A model generated the notes under the pieces. It was not told the DNA's origin, ran no database searches, and saw only the letters and a list, made by a program, of their open reading frames with translations. The position numbers and the translations under genes were made by a program. This document shows positions 28,113 to 37,293 of a DNA stretch of 64,000 nt, piece after piece (within the stretch, counting starts at the first letter, position 1; each line of letters starts with the position of its first letter). The DNA comes from Pelagomonas calceolata (taxonomy: Eukaryota > Sar > Pelagophyceae > Pelagomonadales > Pelagomonadaceae), in NCBI GenBank assembly GCA_918797485.1, contig CAKKNE010000005.1, positions 1,922,001 to 1,986,000 on the forward strand. Direction: 5' to 3'.

Positions 28113-28192
28113 TGAGCCCACCAATCCCCCGCCCACCCCTCTGTCCCCAAGAACCCTCTTCCATTAGCCTGTAAGATTATTCGCGAAAGCGC

Positions 28193-28675
28193 CTACTTCA
28201 CGGCCATGAGGTTCATCTCGAAGTACAACGTCGCGCCGCCGGGGATGGGCCCGATGCCCTTGGAGCCGTAGCCGAGCTCGGGCGGGATGATCACGCGGCG
28301 CTTGCCGCCGACCTTCATCGTCAGGAGCGCCTCGTCCCAGCCCTTGATCACCCGCCCCGTGCCCACCGCAAAACTCAGGGGCCGCCCGCGGTCGAGCGAC
28401 GAGTCGAACTTGCGGCCCGCGTCGCCGAAGTCGTCGAGCCATCCATTATAATGGACCTGCACGGTCTGGCCGGGCTCCGGCGTCGCGCCCGTGCCCTCCT
28501 TGAGGTCGAGGTACTGCAGGCCGCTGCCGGTCTTCTGGAAATCGGCCGCGACCGCGTGCTGGCGGTAGGCGAGGCCCGTCGCGAGGCCGAGGCCCGCCGG
28601 GCCCAAGTTTCTGCGGGTTACCGGGCGCAGCGCCGCGGCGGTCGTCGCGAGGGCGAGGTGGGCGAGGCGAGGCAT
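28193..28675 (-). CDS. FKBP-type peptidyl-prolyl isomerase, plastid (probably lumenal)
   Basis: 160 aa from the ATG at 28675. An N-terminal hydrophobic signal (MPRLAHLALATTAAAL) and a basic stretch with a second hydrophobic segment (GPAGLGLATGLAY) suggest import into the plastid and possibly the thylakoid lumen. The FKBP domain (about 52-160) has VQVHYNGWL, KFDSSLDRGRPLSFAVGTGRVIKGWDE-type core elements, and PPELGYGSKGIGPIPGGATLYFE near the end, so the active-site aromatic residues are present. It catalyses cis-trans isomerisation of prolyl bonds during protein folding. A degenerate copy of the palindromic motif lies ~170 bp upstream. Confidence 0.92.
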   Translation of the reverse strand: MPRLAHLALATTAAALRPVTRRNLGPAGLGLATGLAYRQHAVAADFQKTGSGLQYLDLKEGTGATPEPGQTVQVHYNGWLDDFGDAGRKFDSSLDRGRPLSFAVGTGRVIKGWDEALLTMKVGGKRRVIIPPELGYGSKGIGPIPGGATLYFEMNLMAVK

Positions 28676-29214
28676 CTCTGAGAGGCTGCTCTGAGGTTGC
28701 AGTGAGTGCAAGGCTTACTGATGCAACGCAGACAAATTGCGGAAGCACGGCGATGGGTGCTGGCGTGTACGTCTCCGAGCGATGCTTAACTGCCCTCTGT
28801 TGGCTGCAGAGCTGCAGCTTTGTTTGGGTTTGAGAGCAAGCCTAGCTAGCGCAACAAGAGCACTAGCTGGAACCTGATGGGGGGCGTCCCAAAAAAAAGG
28901 GGGGGGCGTGCGAGTCCATGCGACTCAGCCCTTGCGTCCTAGTCCAGCCGGACGGGTGGGCCCGGGGGGAGCGGGAGGGGTACGGGGAACCCTGCGACGT
29001 AACTAGCCTCAGCCTCAGCCGAACCTGGCCCAGCACCGTAACAATCATCCTGGCAAGCAAGGCTGCAAGCCCGCACGATTATACTCTACGTAGGAGGACG
29101 TATGCTGTTCCCAAAGCCGCGGCCCGCGCCCACTGTAACAGATAGCAATAATCCCGGAACGTGTATCTTAGGTCTTGGGCCCCGGGGGGTTGGGTCTTCG
29201 GTCTTGGTCAAGAG
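28676..29214. promoter_or_regulatory. Intergenic region upstream of FKBP
   Basis: 540 bp between the FKBP start and the 3' end of the EF-hand gene (both minus strand). It contains a G-run/A-run stretch at 28878-28907 and a degenerate palindromic motif at 28845. No gene was found. Confidence 0.4.
28845..28867 (-). promoter_or_regulatory. Palindromic upstream motif, degenerate copy
   Basis: GCTAGC, then a 10-base spacer, then CACTAGC, matching the ends but not the centre of the consensus. It lies 170 bp upstream of FKBP. Confidence 0.4.
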
Positions 29215-30306
29215 TCACGCGCGCGGGCCGAGCGGCCGCCGCTTCCGCGTCCGCTCGACGGCGGACGTGCGCGGCCCGAACTGGTCGCCGTGGCCGCGGC
29301 GCGCCTCGAACTGCGACGCCTTCGGCCGGTAGAAGTTCTCCTTGTCGCCGCCGAAGTCGGGCCGCGGCGGCCGCGGCCGCACGACCTCGACCTTCTGCTT
29401 GATGAGCTGCGAGTTCCGCGCGAGGTCGAGGTGGGGCGCGCCGTCGCGCCAGTTGCGGATGTCCGCCTCGTCTAAGACTCGTTTCGCCTTCTCCCGCTGG
29501 AGTGGCGGCCGCGGCGTCTCCGCCCGTCGCAGCTCGTCGAGCCGCAGGCGCGACGCGGACGGCGCCATCTGCCGCGAGAAGCGGCGCGGCGCGGCGTCCG
29601 GCGGATCGACGGAGACGACGTCGGCCGTCGCCTGCTGCGCCATGCGCCTACCTCTACCGGTCGCCGTCAGGGGCGGCGGCGGCGGCGGCGGCACGTCCGC
29701 GGCGCGCGCGCGCGTCTCGGCGATGGACGCCCACATGCGCGCCCCGCCTAACGCCGTCCTTAACGACCCCTGGAGCTGGAAGGCCGGGAATAGCAAAGCG
29801 GGGTGCGTCCGCGCGAAGTCGACGAATTCAGCACGGGACAGCTGTTTGCGCGCGGCCAGTTCTTTTAGGGTTTGGCGGGCCAGACGCGACCGGCGCCACT
29901 GGCTTCCGTAGAGCTCGTGGACCATGGCCTCCACTTCAAACCGATCTATGGACCCCGAATCGTCCAGGTCATAGATCGAAAACGCAAAATTCCTCAACCC
30001 TTCCTTCGACAGACTTACGAAGGCCCAGGCCGCCTTCACAAATTCCGGAAAGTCGATCTCGCCGCTCTTGTCGTCGTCCATGTGCGTAAACGCTTTGACC
30101 GCGAAGACCGTCCGGTCGATATCGAAGAACATGAGGAATTCCAGGACCGAGATCTCGCCCGACTGGTCCTTGTCCGCCTTGCGAAACAACTTATACAACG
30201 TCTTGACGTGCTTCGGCTTGAGGCCGGGGCAGCTCTTCGCGCAGGCGTTGCCTTCCCTCAGGGCGTCGCGCCGTTTTCTAGTTTGTTTCCCGTTCACGGC
30301 GCCCAT
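29215..30306 (-). CDS. N-myristoylated EF-hand calcium sensor with C-terminal extension
   Basis: 363 aa from the ATG at 30306. It begins MGAVNGKQ, a good N-myristoylation signal (Gly2, Lys7). Three canonical EF-hand loops follow: DKDQSGEISVLE (about 42-53), DDDKSGEIDFPE (about 78-89) and DLDDSGSIDRFE (about 117-128), in an arrangement like calcineurin B, CBL and recoverin proteins. The C-terminal ~200 residues are unlike those families: an Arg/Pro-rich region, then KVEVVRPRPPRPDFGGDKEN and a basic tail. I infer a membrane-anchored Ca2+ sensor, with the extension as a partner-binding region. The frame is open upstream to a non-ATG codon, and that portion is discarded. Confidence 0.87.
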   Translation of the reverse strand: MGAVNGKQTRKRRDALREGNACAKSCPGLKPKHVKTLYKLFRKADKDQSGEISVLEFLMFFDIDRTVFAVKAFTHMDDDKSGEIDFPEFVKAAWAFVSLSKEGLRNFAFSIYDLDDSGSIDRFEVEAMVHELYGSQWRRSRLARQTLKELAARKQLSRAEFVDFARTHPALLFPAFQLQGSLRTALGGARMWASIAETRARAADVPPPPPPPLTATGRGRRMAQQATADVVSVDPPDAAPRRFSRQMAPSASRLRLDELRRAETPRPPLQREKAKRVLDEADIRNWRDGAPHLDLARNSQLIKQKVEVVRPRPPRPDFGGDKENFYRPKASQFEARRGHGDQFGPRTSAVERTRKRRPLGPRA

Positions 30307-30859
30307 CTTTGCTGCTCGCCGCGGGGTTAGCCTGCCTCGGGGCAGTCCCGCGGCGCCGGCGTCGCGAGGGAGCCCTCCGCTCTCTATGGGCAGCCTCTGG
30401 CGCGAGCTGCGGCGCGAGCTGCGGCGTCGGCGCACCCGCGCGGGTCGCGGCGGCGCAGCGGCGCGGGTTGGGCAGCGGAACGGCGGCGACCGGCCGGCGC
30501 AATGGCCCGAGCGCCTTGCCCTTGCAGAACGAAACGGCGCCGGACCGCCTGGTGCGCAGCCCTCGACTCGTCCAGGGCCGGTCGATGGAGCCCTCCCGAG
30601 AGGTGGAGGCCTGGGTGGAGTCGTACTGCTTCCTAGTGTCTTACTGGCGCTAGCCCCTTCCTGGGCCAACGAGCAGCAAGGGTGCGCGCGCGCGCTTAGG
30701 ACCTACACGTACTCGACTGGACGTCTTAAGGTAGTCATTGATCGGCAGCGGCCCTTGCGCTGACGAGAAACCGCGACGCTAGAGCGCTCAGCACTCGCCT
30801 GCTGCCCTGCACTGCCCTGCAATTGCATCAGTTTAAGCGCGACAGACGACTCGAAAACC
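30307..30859. promoter_or_regulatory. Divergent promoter region with palindromic motif
   Basis: 553 bp between divergent starts, with one motif copy at 30632. Several overlapping frames in this region are compositional artefacts. Confidence 0.45.
30632..30654 (+). promoter_or_regulatory. Palindromic upstream motif, copy 2
   Basis: CCTAGTGTCTTAC, then TGGC, then GCTAGC. It lies about 206-228 bp upstream of the gene at 30860. Confidence 0.6.
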
Positions 30860-31519
30860 ATGCGCGTGTCCCTCGCGGCGCTCACGGTGGTCGCCTCGCA
30901 CTCCGCCACGGCGCGCGGCTTCGTGCCGCGCCGCGGCCTCGCGCCGGCCGCGCCGCGCGCGGACTGCCAAAGGCGCGCGGCGGCGCCGGTGCTGAGCGTC
31001 GCGCGCGGCGGCGGCGGCTTGGGTATAGCGCCGGCGTGGGGCGCCCTCGGCATGACCGCGATCCTTGGGAACGCGATCCGCCGCGTGCTGCCCGTGGCCC
31101 TGGAGCCCTTTTCCAGTGGGGCGGCGGCCCTCGCTCCACCAACGTGGGCCGCCTACGCGGCGTTCGTGGTGTTCATGACCTACGTCGAGGGCTACAAGGC
31201 GTTCCACCGCAAGTTCTCGCCGATGGTCGTGGCCCGCGCCTTGACGTTGCGGGACGCGCCGTTGCATCACGTCGCCTTGGCCCCGCTCTACGCGATGGGC
31301 CTCTTCCACGCGTCGAAAAAGCGGCTGGCGACGTCGTGGGGCTTCGTCGTCGGCATTGCGGCTCTGGTAAAGCTGGTCAAGACGCTCGACTACCCCTGGC
31401 GGGCCGTCGTCGACGGCGGCGTCGTGGCCGGCCTATCGGTGGGCGCGGCGTCGATCCTCTACCACTACGGCCGGAGCCTCGGCGGCGTCGACCCGCCGGC
31501 CGACGCCGCGCTGCCCTGA
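30860..31519 (+). CDS. Plastid-targeted multi-pass membrane protein, unknown function
   Basis: 219 aa. The signal peptide MRVSLAALTVVASHSATARG is followed by FVPRR, the Phe-containing cleavage motif of heterokont plastid preproteins, and a Ser/Arg transit stretch. The mature part has three to four membrane helices (about 95-120, 137-150, 162-180, 190-210). The loop YVEGYKAFHRKFSPMVVARAL between the first two helices has the look of a conserved algal membrane protein seen alongside plastid genes. No catalytic motif is visible; the function is unknown. Confidence 0.7.
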   Translation: MRVSLAALTVVASHSATARGFVPRRGLAPAAPRADCQRRAAAPVLSVARGGGGLGIAPAWGALGMTAILGNAIRRVLPVALEPFSSGAAALAPPTWAAYAAFVVFMTYVEGYKAFHRKFSPMVVARALTLRDAPLHHVALAPLYAMGLFHASKKRLATSWGFVVGIAALVKLVKTLDYPWRAVVDGGVVAGLSVGAASILYHYGRSLGGVDPPADAALP

Positions 31520-31913
31520 CGGTGTCACGGTAGTGGTGCTCCTTAACGCTTACTCTAGTTATCTGTCGTCATGCGCGTGCGTCGCCACCGGTCACTTCCC
31601 GGCCGCTAGTGTCTAACGCCGCTAGCCCGAGCTCGTCTCCGAGCACGGGCTTGCTGGGAGTGAGCCGAGTGGCATCCGATCGACGCTTCGGAGCAGCTTT
31701 TAACTATCTCATAGTCGCGCCTGAGCACGCGAAACGGCTAACGTAGCAAGAGCCGCAAGGTGCAAGCCCTTGAACCTCGAACCTCATTGCAGCTCTCGAG
31801 ACAGTGGCGACAAGAACCGTCGACGGGCTGCAAACTCGTAGCTCCAGGAGTACAACACTGCAACTAGACTGCGCAAACTCGCAGTTCCACGAGGACACTG
31901 CAACCAGCCTGCG
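31520..31913. promoter_or_regulatory. Intergenic region with palindromic motif upstream of aldolase
   Basis: 394 bp. The motif copy is at 31605, the rest is unremarkable, and it holds the 3' UTR of the preceding gene. Confidence 0.45.
31605..31625 (+). promoter_or_regulatory. Palindromic upstream motif, copy 3
   Basis: GCTAGTGTCTAAC, then GCC, then GCTAG/C, with one base changed in the core. It lies about 290-310 bp upstream of the aldolase ATG. Confidence 0.55.
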
Positions 31914-33107
31914 ATGGCCCCGCCGCGGCGACCCACGGTGTTCGTCCTCATAGCAGCCATCGCACATGCGCTGCAGCCGCCGCGACCGAAGCACTACGCC
32001 CGGACTACATTAAGACGGCACGTGACCGTGCCCGTGCCGCTGGAATACGCGGCCGAGCTCGCCGCCACCGCATTGGCCCTCGTCGCGCCGGGCAAGGGCG
32101 TTTTATCCATCGACGAGTCGCCGCCGACGCTCAAGGAGCGGTTCGAACGCGCGGGCATCGAGCTGGCGGACGACGGCGACGCGACGCAATATAGAGAACT
32201 CGTCGTGACCGCGCCGGATTTGGGGACCTACGCGTCGGGCTGCGTGCTCACGGCGGACGCGCTCTTCGAGGAGACCGAAGGGGGCACGCCGTTCGTCGAC
32301 CTGCTGGCGGCGCAGAACATCGTCCCGGGCGTGCGCGTCGACTGCGGCGACGTGCCGCTGCCCGGCGCTGTGGAAGGAGAGACCTGCTCGCGCGGGTTGG
32401 ACGGGCTCGAGGAGCGCGCGGCATTGTATAGGGAGCAGGGCGCGCGGTTCGCCAAGTGGCGCGGCAGAATCAGAATAGACGACAGTCGGGGGGCGCCGTC
32501 CTTTCTAGCATTAAAGGAGACGTGCTGGACCATGGCGCGCACGGCGCGCACGCTCCAGGAGAAGGGACTCGTGCCTTTATTGGAGCCGGCCGTCCTCGCG
32601 GACGGCGACCACACCATCGAGCGGGCGGCCGAGGTGCAGGAGCGCGTCTACGTCGACGTCTTCCGGGCCCTGGCGGAGAACGGCGTCTTCCTCGAGGGGT
32701 GTCTCCTGAAGCCGATGATGTCGACGCCCGGGACGTCGTGCCCCGAGGCCGCGACGCCCGAGCTCGTCGCCGCGTACTCCGTGCGGACGCTGGAACGGAC
32801 CGTGCCGTCGGCCGTGCCGGGCGTCTGCTTCAACTCCGGCACGCTCGGCGAGGAGGAGGCGTCGCTGTGTCTGGACGCGATGAATCGCATCGAGCGGAAG
32901 GGGCCCTGGAGCGTGACCTTCGGGTTCTCGTCGTCGCTGCAGACGTCGGCCGTGCGGACGTGGGCCGGCTCGAGCGACAACCTCGGCGCGGCCCAAGCGG
33001 CGCTCGTCGCGCGGTGCCGCGCGAACGGCGAGGCAAATCTCGGCAAATACGCGCCCGGGTCGCAGCCGTCGCTGGACACGTCGCGGAGTTTGGCGGGGGA
33101 CGTTTAA
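31914..33107 (+). CDS. Class I fructose-bisphosphate aldolase homologue with altered active site
   Basis: 397 aa. The overall fold is clear: APGKGVLSIDES, VPGVRVDCGDVPL, GLDGLEER, ARFAKWR, LEPAVLADGDH, FLEGCLLKPMMSTPG, FNSGTLGEEEAS and WAGSSDNLGAAQ. The Schiff-base Lys is K266 in CLLKP (rabbit K229), and D33, R42, K146, E187 and S271 equivalents are present. By hand alignment, K41 is Glu, K107 is Arg, E189 is Ala, and R303, which holds the C1 phosphate, is Ser (GFSSSLQ for SYGRALQ); the SGGQS loop reads SGTLG. A signal-like N-terminus (FVLIAAIAHALQ) suggests plastid or secretory targeting. It may be an aldolase with a different substrate or a non-catalytic paralogue. Confidence 0.88.
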   Translation: MAPPRRPTVFVLIAAIAHALQPPRPKHYARTTLRRHVTVPVPLEYAAELAATALALVAPGKGVLSIDESPPTLKERFERAGIELADDGDATQYRELVVTAPDLGTYASGCVLTADALFEETEGGTPFVDLLAAQNIVPGVRVDCGDVPLPGAVEGETCSRGLDGLEERAALYREQGARFAKWRGRIRIDDSRGAPSFLALKETCWTMARTARTLQEKGLVPLLEPAVLADGDHTIERAAEVQERVYVDVFRALAENGVFLEGCLLKPMMSTPGTSCPEAATPELVAAYSVRTLERTVPSAVPGVCFNSGTLGEEEASLCLDAMNRIERKGPWSVTFGFSSSLQTSAVRTWAGSSDNLGAAQAALVARCRANGEANLGKYAPGSQPSLDTSRSLAGDV

Positions 33108-33196
33108 TTGGGAATTATTTAGTTCTTCCGTGACGCCACTCGCTGCGATGTGACGCCGATGTCGGAGGTCGACTTTTACTTAGTACTACACAAGCC

Positions 33197-34261
33197 TCAG
33201 GCTGAGGCTGAGGCTGAGGGATGCCGGAGGAGGCGCAGCTCGTCCTCGGCCGCGGCCCGTTCCACGTCGGACGCGTCATCATCTAAACCGCCGACGGGCT
33301 CCGGCAGCGTCGCGACGGGCGCCGCGGCCGCCGCGTCGCGCGTCGAACTCCGCCGCCGGCGCGACGTGCGGCGGCCGCGGTGCGCGTCGAACTGCAGGAG
33401 CGACTCGGGCGCCTCGAGCGCGCCGACGCGGCCGCCGCTCGCGAGCGACTTGGGCGGGCTCGGCGCGCGCGGGTCGGGCGGCGCGGGCGGCGGCGCCGCC
33501 GCGTCGAAGCCGCTCCAGAGCGCCCCCAGCAGCGACGGCGAGGCGGGCTTCGCCGCCTCCAGGTGCGAGAGCGCGTCGAGCAGCGGCCGGGCGATGGCCG
33601 TCGGGTCCCGCGCGGGCGCGGGTGCGGGCGCGGGCGGCGCCGCGGGCGGCGGCGGCCGCGGGGGCGACGGCGGCGGCGCGTCGAGGCTCCGCCGGCGGCG
33701 CGGCGGCGACGCCGCGGCCGCCGCGGCCGCGCGCGCCCGCGTGGCGCGCTCGATGCGCGCGACGAGGTCCTTCGCCGTTGGCGACGGCGGCGCCGCCGGC
33801 CGCCTTTTGTGCTGCGGTGATGTCGACGGTGACCGCGCCGCGGCGAGCTCGCCCAGGCGCCGGGTGATGCGCGCGTCGAGGTCCGCCGGCGCGCCGCCGA
33901 CGGCCCGGTCCGCGGGCGGCGGCGGCGACGGCGCGGCGTCGACGCTCGGCCGCCGTGGCGGCGATATTGGCGCGGCGCCGACGCTCGGTCGCCGTGGCGG
34001 CGACGGCGGCGCGCGCCCAGGGCTGCCTATGCTCGGCGGCGGCGAGGCTGCCGCTGGCCGGGGGCTGCCGAGGCGCCGTCGAGGCGGCGACACGGGTGCC
34101 GTCGGCGACCGAGGGGCTGCCGCGGCGAGGACCTCCGCCGGCGTCCTGGGGCTGCCGAGGCTCCGTCGGCGTCGCGGCGGCGACAGAGAGGCTGCTGCCG
34201 CCGCCTCGCGCTGCTGGCTGCTGCGCTCGATCCGTGCGGCCAGCTCCTTGACGGACGGCAT
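33197..34261 (-). CDS. Disordered SPPRR-repeat protein
   Basis: 354 aa from the ATG at 34261 (MPSVKELAARIERSS); the open frame upstream of it overlaps XPF on the other strand and is discarded. It is built of repeats: SPPRRRRSLGSP, SPPRRRLGSP, SPPRRPSVGAAP, SPPRRPSVDAAP and again SPPRRRRSLDAP, with two copies of a helix like ELAARIER/DLVARIERATRAR. The many Ser-Pro sites would suit proline-directed kinases (CDK/MAPK). It ends in a short (Ser-Ala)n tail encoded by a CAGCCT repeat. The other strand also has a long frame, so coding strand choice rests on the ordered repeats. Function unknown. Confidence 0.5.
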   Translation of the reverse strand: MPSVKELAARIERSSQQREAAAAASLSPPRRRRSLGSPRTPAEVLAAAAPRSPTAPVSPPRRRLGSPRPAAASPPPSIGSPGRAPPSPPRRPSVGAAPISPPRRPSVDAAPSPPPPADRAVGGAPADLDARITRRLGELAAARSPSTSPQHKRRPAAPPSPTAKDLVARIERATRARAAAAAAASPPRRRRSLDAPPPSPPRPPPPAAPPAPAPAPARDPTAIARPLLDALSHLEAAKPASPSLLGALWSGFDAAAPPPAPPDPRAPSPPKSLASGGRVGALEAPESLLQFDAHRGRRTSRRRRSSTRDAAAAAPVATLPEPVGGLDDDASDVERAAAEDELRLLRHPSASASA

Positions 34262-34559
34262 CTCTCGTGCAGGCGCTCGCGTGTCGAAGTGAGCCGCTCT
34301 CACGCCGGGCCTGGAGAATTGCGTTTTTGAAGGCCAACCGGAAGCCGACGCGTCCCGACGCCTGGTCACGCGAGGCCTCGCGGCGAGAGAGCTTGCGCGC
34401 GACGATGCGTCCCACTTTTTGGGCAAGTATTCGGGTTTTTTTTTTTGGTGCCACTTTTTGGAGAGCACACGCAGCCTTACACGTGCGGAGCGCATCGAAA
34501 AGCCAGCGCATGCCTCCCAGCGACTCCAAAAATCCACCGCTAAGCCTGAAAATGCAGCC

Positions 34560-36974
34560 ATGACGAGCGCCCTGCCACCGTACCTCGCCCCGGCCGCCGA
34601 CGCGCTAAACAAGGGAGACGCCCTGGCCGTCGTCGCGCGGGGGCTGGGCGGGACGGTCCACCTCGCGGCCGACGTAATCAGAAGGGCGCTCGAAACGAGG
34701 GAGGACGCGCAGCCTATAATAGTGCTCAACGCGCAGCAAAGGGAAGGGGCGCTGCGCGAGGAATTATGGAGATGTGGCGTCGACGTGGATAAAGTGATGG
34801 CGCGGCACCGCGCGGCGGAGACGAGCCGGACGGAACGGCGGGCCTTGTACGCGACGGGCGGCGTCGTACTGTGCGGCGCGCGCGCGGCGTGCGTCGATTT
34901 GCTCGACGGGACGCTCGACGCTTCTAACATAAAAGGCATTCTCGTCCTGGACGCGGAGCGCTGCGCGGAGAGCTCGCCGGAGGCCTTCGTCGTGAGGCTG
35001 TTCCGGGACCGCAGTACCCAGGGGTGGGTGCGAGCCATCTCCGAGGCGCCAGAGCGGTTAGGCGGCGGCTTCGCGCGCCTGGCCAAGGTCGTCAAGACGC
35101 TGTCCGTGTCAAGTGTCGCGCTCTGGCCGCGCTTCGAGAACGGTATCGCCGACTGCCTGGAAAAGAGCCCTCCATCGATAACCGAGGTCTCGACCAACCT
35201 CGACGAAGGCGCTTCCCTACTCCAACGGCGCGTCGTGGCTGCGATAGCTGCCTGCGCCCGCGAACTGAAAGGAAGGTGCGCCGGATTGCGGGGCGCCGAC
35301 GTTTCAATGTTAGACGAGGCCCTGACGAAGGGCGCTCAAAAGGCCGACGCGTTTTTTGGGGAGCTCGACCAGGCGCTGAACCGCGTCAAGCGCGGCGCGG
35401 CCTGGCGCGCCTTCCCGCAGGCGGGGAGGCAGCTCTGCGCCGAGTTGAGGGCGCTCGGCGATTTGCTGGACGCCGTCGCGTCCGACGACGGCGTCGCGTG
35501 TTTAGAAAGGACGCGGGCGTGCGTCCGAGCCGCGCGCGACCGGCCGAAGCCGTCGACGTGGTCGCAGTCGACGAGCGCCGACGCGTTGTTGGATGCTGCC
35601 AAACGGCGCGTCGTCGTGAAGGAGAAGCCCCTCGCCCTGAAGGCGTCGGCGGCGCCGAAGCTTGGTCTGCTGGCCGAGGCGTTGAAAGGAGGCGGGTCGT
35701 CCTGTGTTATGGTGGTGACCGACGCGGCGCGGGCCGCGCACGTCGCGCAACATTTGGGTGACGGGGACGAGGCCTTCTCCAACAGACGCCTGCTGGACTT
35801 TTTAAGAAGGGACAACGCGCCGTGGCGGCGCGACGCGCAGAAGCGGCGGACTGTTTTGAGGAAAGCGCTGCTGGACGAGGAGGACCGCCGGAGGAAACGG
35901 AAGAAGCGCGGGGCGCCCTCCCCACAAAATTGGGCCTGCATCAGAATAGTGACGCACGCGCAGCTCCTCGAGGCGAGGGACGTGCTGGGCGACGCGAGGC
36001 CGGACCGGATCGTGCTCGTGGACGTGTGCTTCGAGGCCGTGCGGCGCATCGAGGCCCACGCCACTTTATATAAGGTAGACGTCTACGCGCTCAAATTGGA
36101 AGGCGCCGCGGACGAAGCTAGATTATCTTCTCTGATCGCGAAGGAGCGCGACGCGTTCGTGCGGCTCATCGATGAGCGGCGGCTCCTCGCGGCGACGTCG
36201 GACATGGAGCGGCGCCAGTCGACGCGCCCGAAGAAGGCTCGAGCGATCATCTGCGACGCGCGCGAGTTCCGGTCCTCGCTGCCCTTGGCGTTGTACGGCC
36301 GCGGCCTGACGGTCGTGCCCTCGACTTTAGTCGTGGGCGACTACGTCCTGGCGCCGGACGTCGTCGTAGAAAGGAAGAGCGTGAGTGATCTGCACGGGTC
36401 GCTGCAGGGCGGTAGATTAGCTGGCCAGGCCGACGCGATGGCGCGCTTCTACCGGACGCCTTTATTATTGATCGAGACGACGTCGTCCCTCAAAGGTACC
36501 GCGAGTTACGTGGCAGACACCCAGGAGCAGCCTGATAAAAAGTGGGCGCCGAAGGACGACCTCCCGTCGACGCGCGCCGTCGAAGCTCGACTAGCGATGC
36601 TCGCCATGGCCCAGCCGCGCCTCCGCTTCTGCTGGGCTGCTGATGATGCCTCCTCTGCAAATTTATTCGCCGCCATCGGCCGGAACAAGCCCGAGCCGTC
36701 GCTCGACAAGGCGCGGGCCGCCGGCGCCGCGCCGGACGACGGCGTCGACCGCAACGAGGCCGCCGTGGCGCTCGTCCGCCGCCTGCCGGGCGTCGGCGAC
36801 CACAACCTGCGCGCTTTGTTGAACGGGGTCGCCTCGCTGGCCGCGCTCGCGGACGCGTCCCTCGAGGACCTCGCGCCGCTGCTCGGGCGGCGCGACGCGG
36901 GGCGGCTCTTTTCGTTCCTGCGGCGGCCGCTCGCGGCGGCCGAGCCGTCGCCGGCGGCGCGGCGGCGCGGCTGA
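34560..36974 (+). CDS. XPF: XPF/ERCC4/Rad1-type structure-specific endonuclease
   Basis: 804 aa from the ATG at 34560. The N-terminal half is a decayed superfamily 2 helicase-like region, as in eukaryotic XPF (LLDGTLDASNIKGILVLDAERCAES; then LFRDRSTQGWVRAISEAPE). The ERCC4 nuclease domain (about 560-700) has the catalytic VVVERKSVSDL (E604-R605-K606) and TPLLLIE. The C-terminus has a tandem helix-hairpin-helix (LVRRLPGVGDHNLRALL). With an ERCC1 partner, XPF cuts the 5' side of bubbles in nucleotide excision repair and crosslink repair. The protein is somewhat shorter than human XPF (916), mostly in the linker. It is nuclear. Confidence 0.93.
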   Translation: MTSALPPYLAPAADALNKGDALAVVARGLGGTVHLAADVIRRALETREDAQPIIVLNAQQREGALREELWRCGVDVDKVMARHRAAETSRTERRALYATGGVVLCGARAACVDLLDGTLDASNIKGILVLDAERCAESSPEAFVVRLFRDRSTQGWVRAISEAPERLGGGFARLAKVVKTLSVSSVALWPRFENGIADCLEKSPPSITEVSTNLDEGASLLQRRVVAAIAACARELKGRCAGLRGADVSMLDEALTKGAQKADAFFGELDQALNRVKRGAAWRAFPQAGRQLCAELRALGDLLDAVASDDGVACLERTRACVRAARDRPKPSTWSQSTSADALLDAAKRRVVVKEKPLALKASAAPKLGLLAEALKGGGSSCVMVVTDAARAAHVAQHLGDGDEAFSNRRLLDFLRRDNAPWRRDAQKRRTVLRKALLDEEDRRRKRKKRGAPSPQNWACIRIVTHAQLLEARDVLGDARPDRIVLVDVCFEAVRRIEAHATLYKVDVYALKLEGAADEARLSSLIAKERDAFVRLIDERRLLAATSDMERRQSTRPKKARAIICDAREFRSSLPLALYGRGLTVVPSTLVVGDYVLAPDVVVERKSVSDLHGSLQGGRLAGQADAMARFYRTPLLLIETTSSLKGTASYVADTQEQPDKKWAPKDDLPSTRAVEARLAMLAMAQPRLRFCWAADDASSANLFAAIGRNKPEPSLDKARAAGAAPDDGVDRNEAAVALVRRLPGVGDHNLRALLNGVASLAALADASLEDLAPLLGRRDAGRLFSFLRRPLAAAEPSPAARRRG

Positions 36975-37293
36975 CCTCCTAATGTTGTTGGTATGTTGTA
37001 TCATCTAGGCGGCCCGGCGGGCGGGCCCGCGGCCACGTTGTTTGCTGATCTCAGAGGAAGCGTCAACTGATTTCTGCTATACGTGTGCGACTCCTGTGAT
37101 GGACGTCTGTGAGTTCGCACGCATCCGGGCCCAAAATCGTCCTTGTGACATTGACCTCTGCCTCTCCCAACTTTGGCGGATATCTCCGAGCCGCAACGCA
37201 GCATAACCACTGCGCGTTTAGGCACTGCAAGACGACACAATTATACGCGCCGGCCCAGCTTTTCTTGCAGCAATACAGCAAGGAGCGAGCACC
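36975..37293. other. Intergenic region upstream of the second Mpv17 gene
   Basis: 319 bp, less GC-rich than the genes. Frames here that overlap the Mpv17 start are artefacts. No motif copy was seen. Confidence 0.35.
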
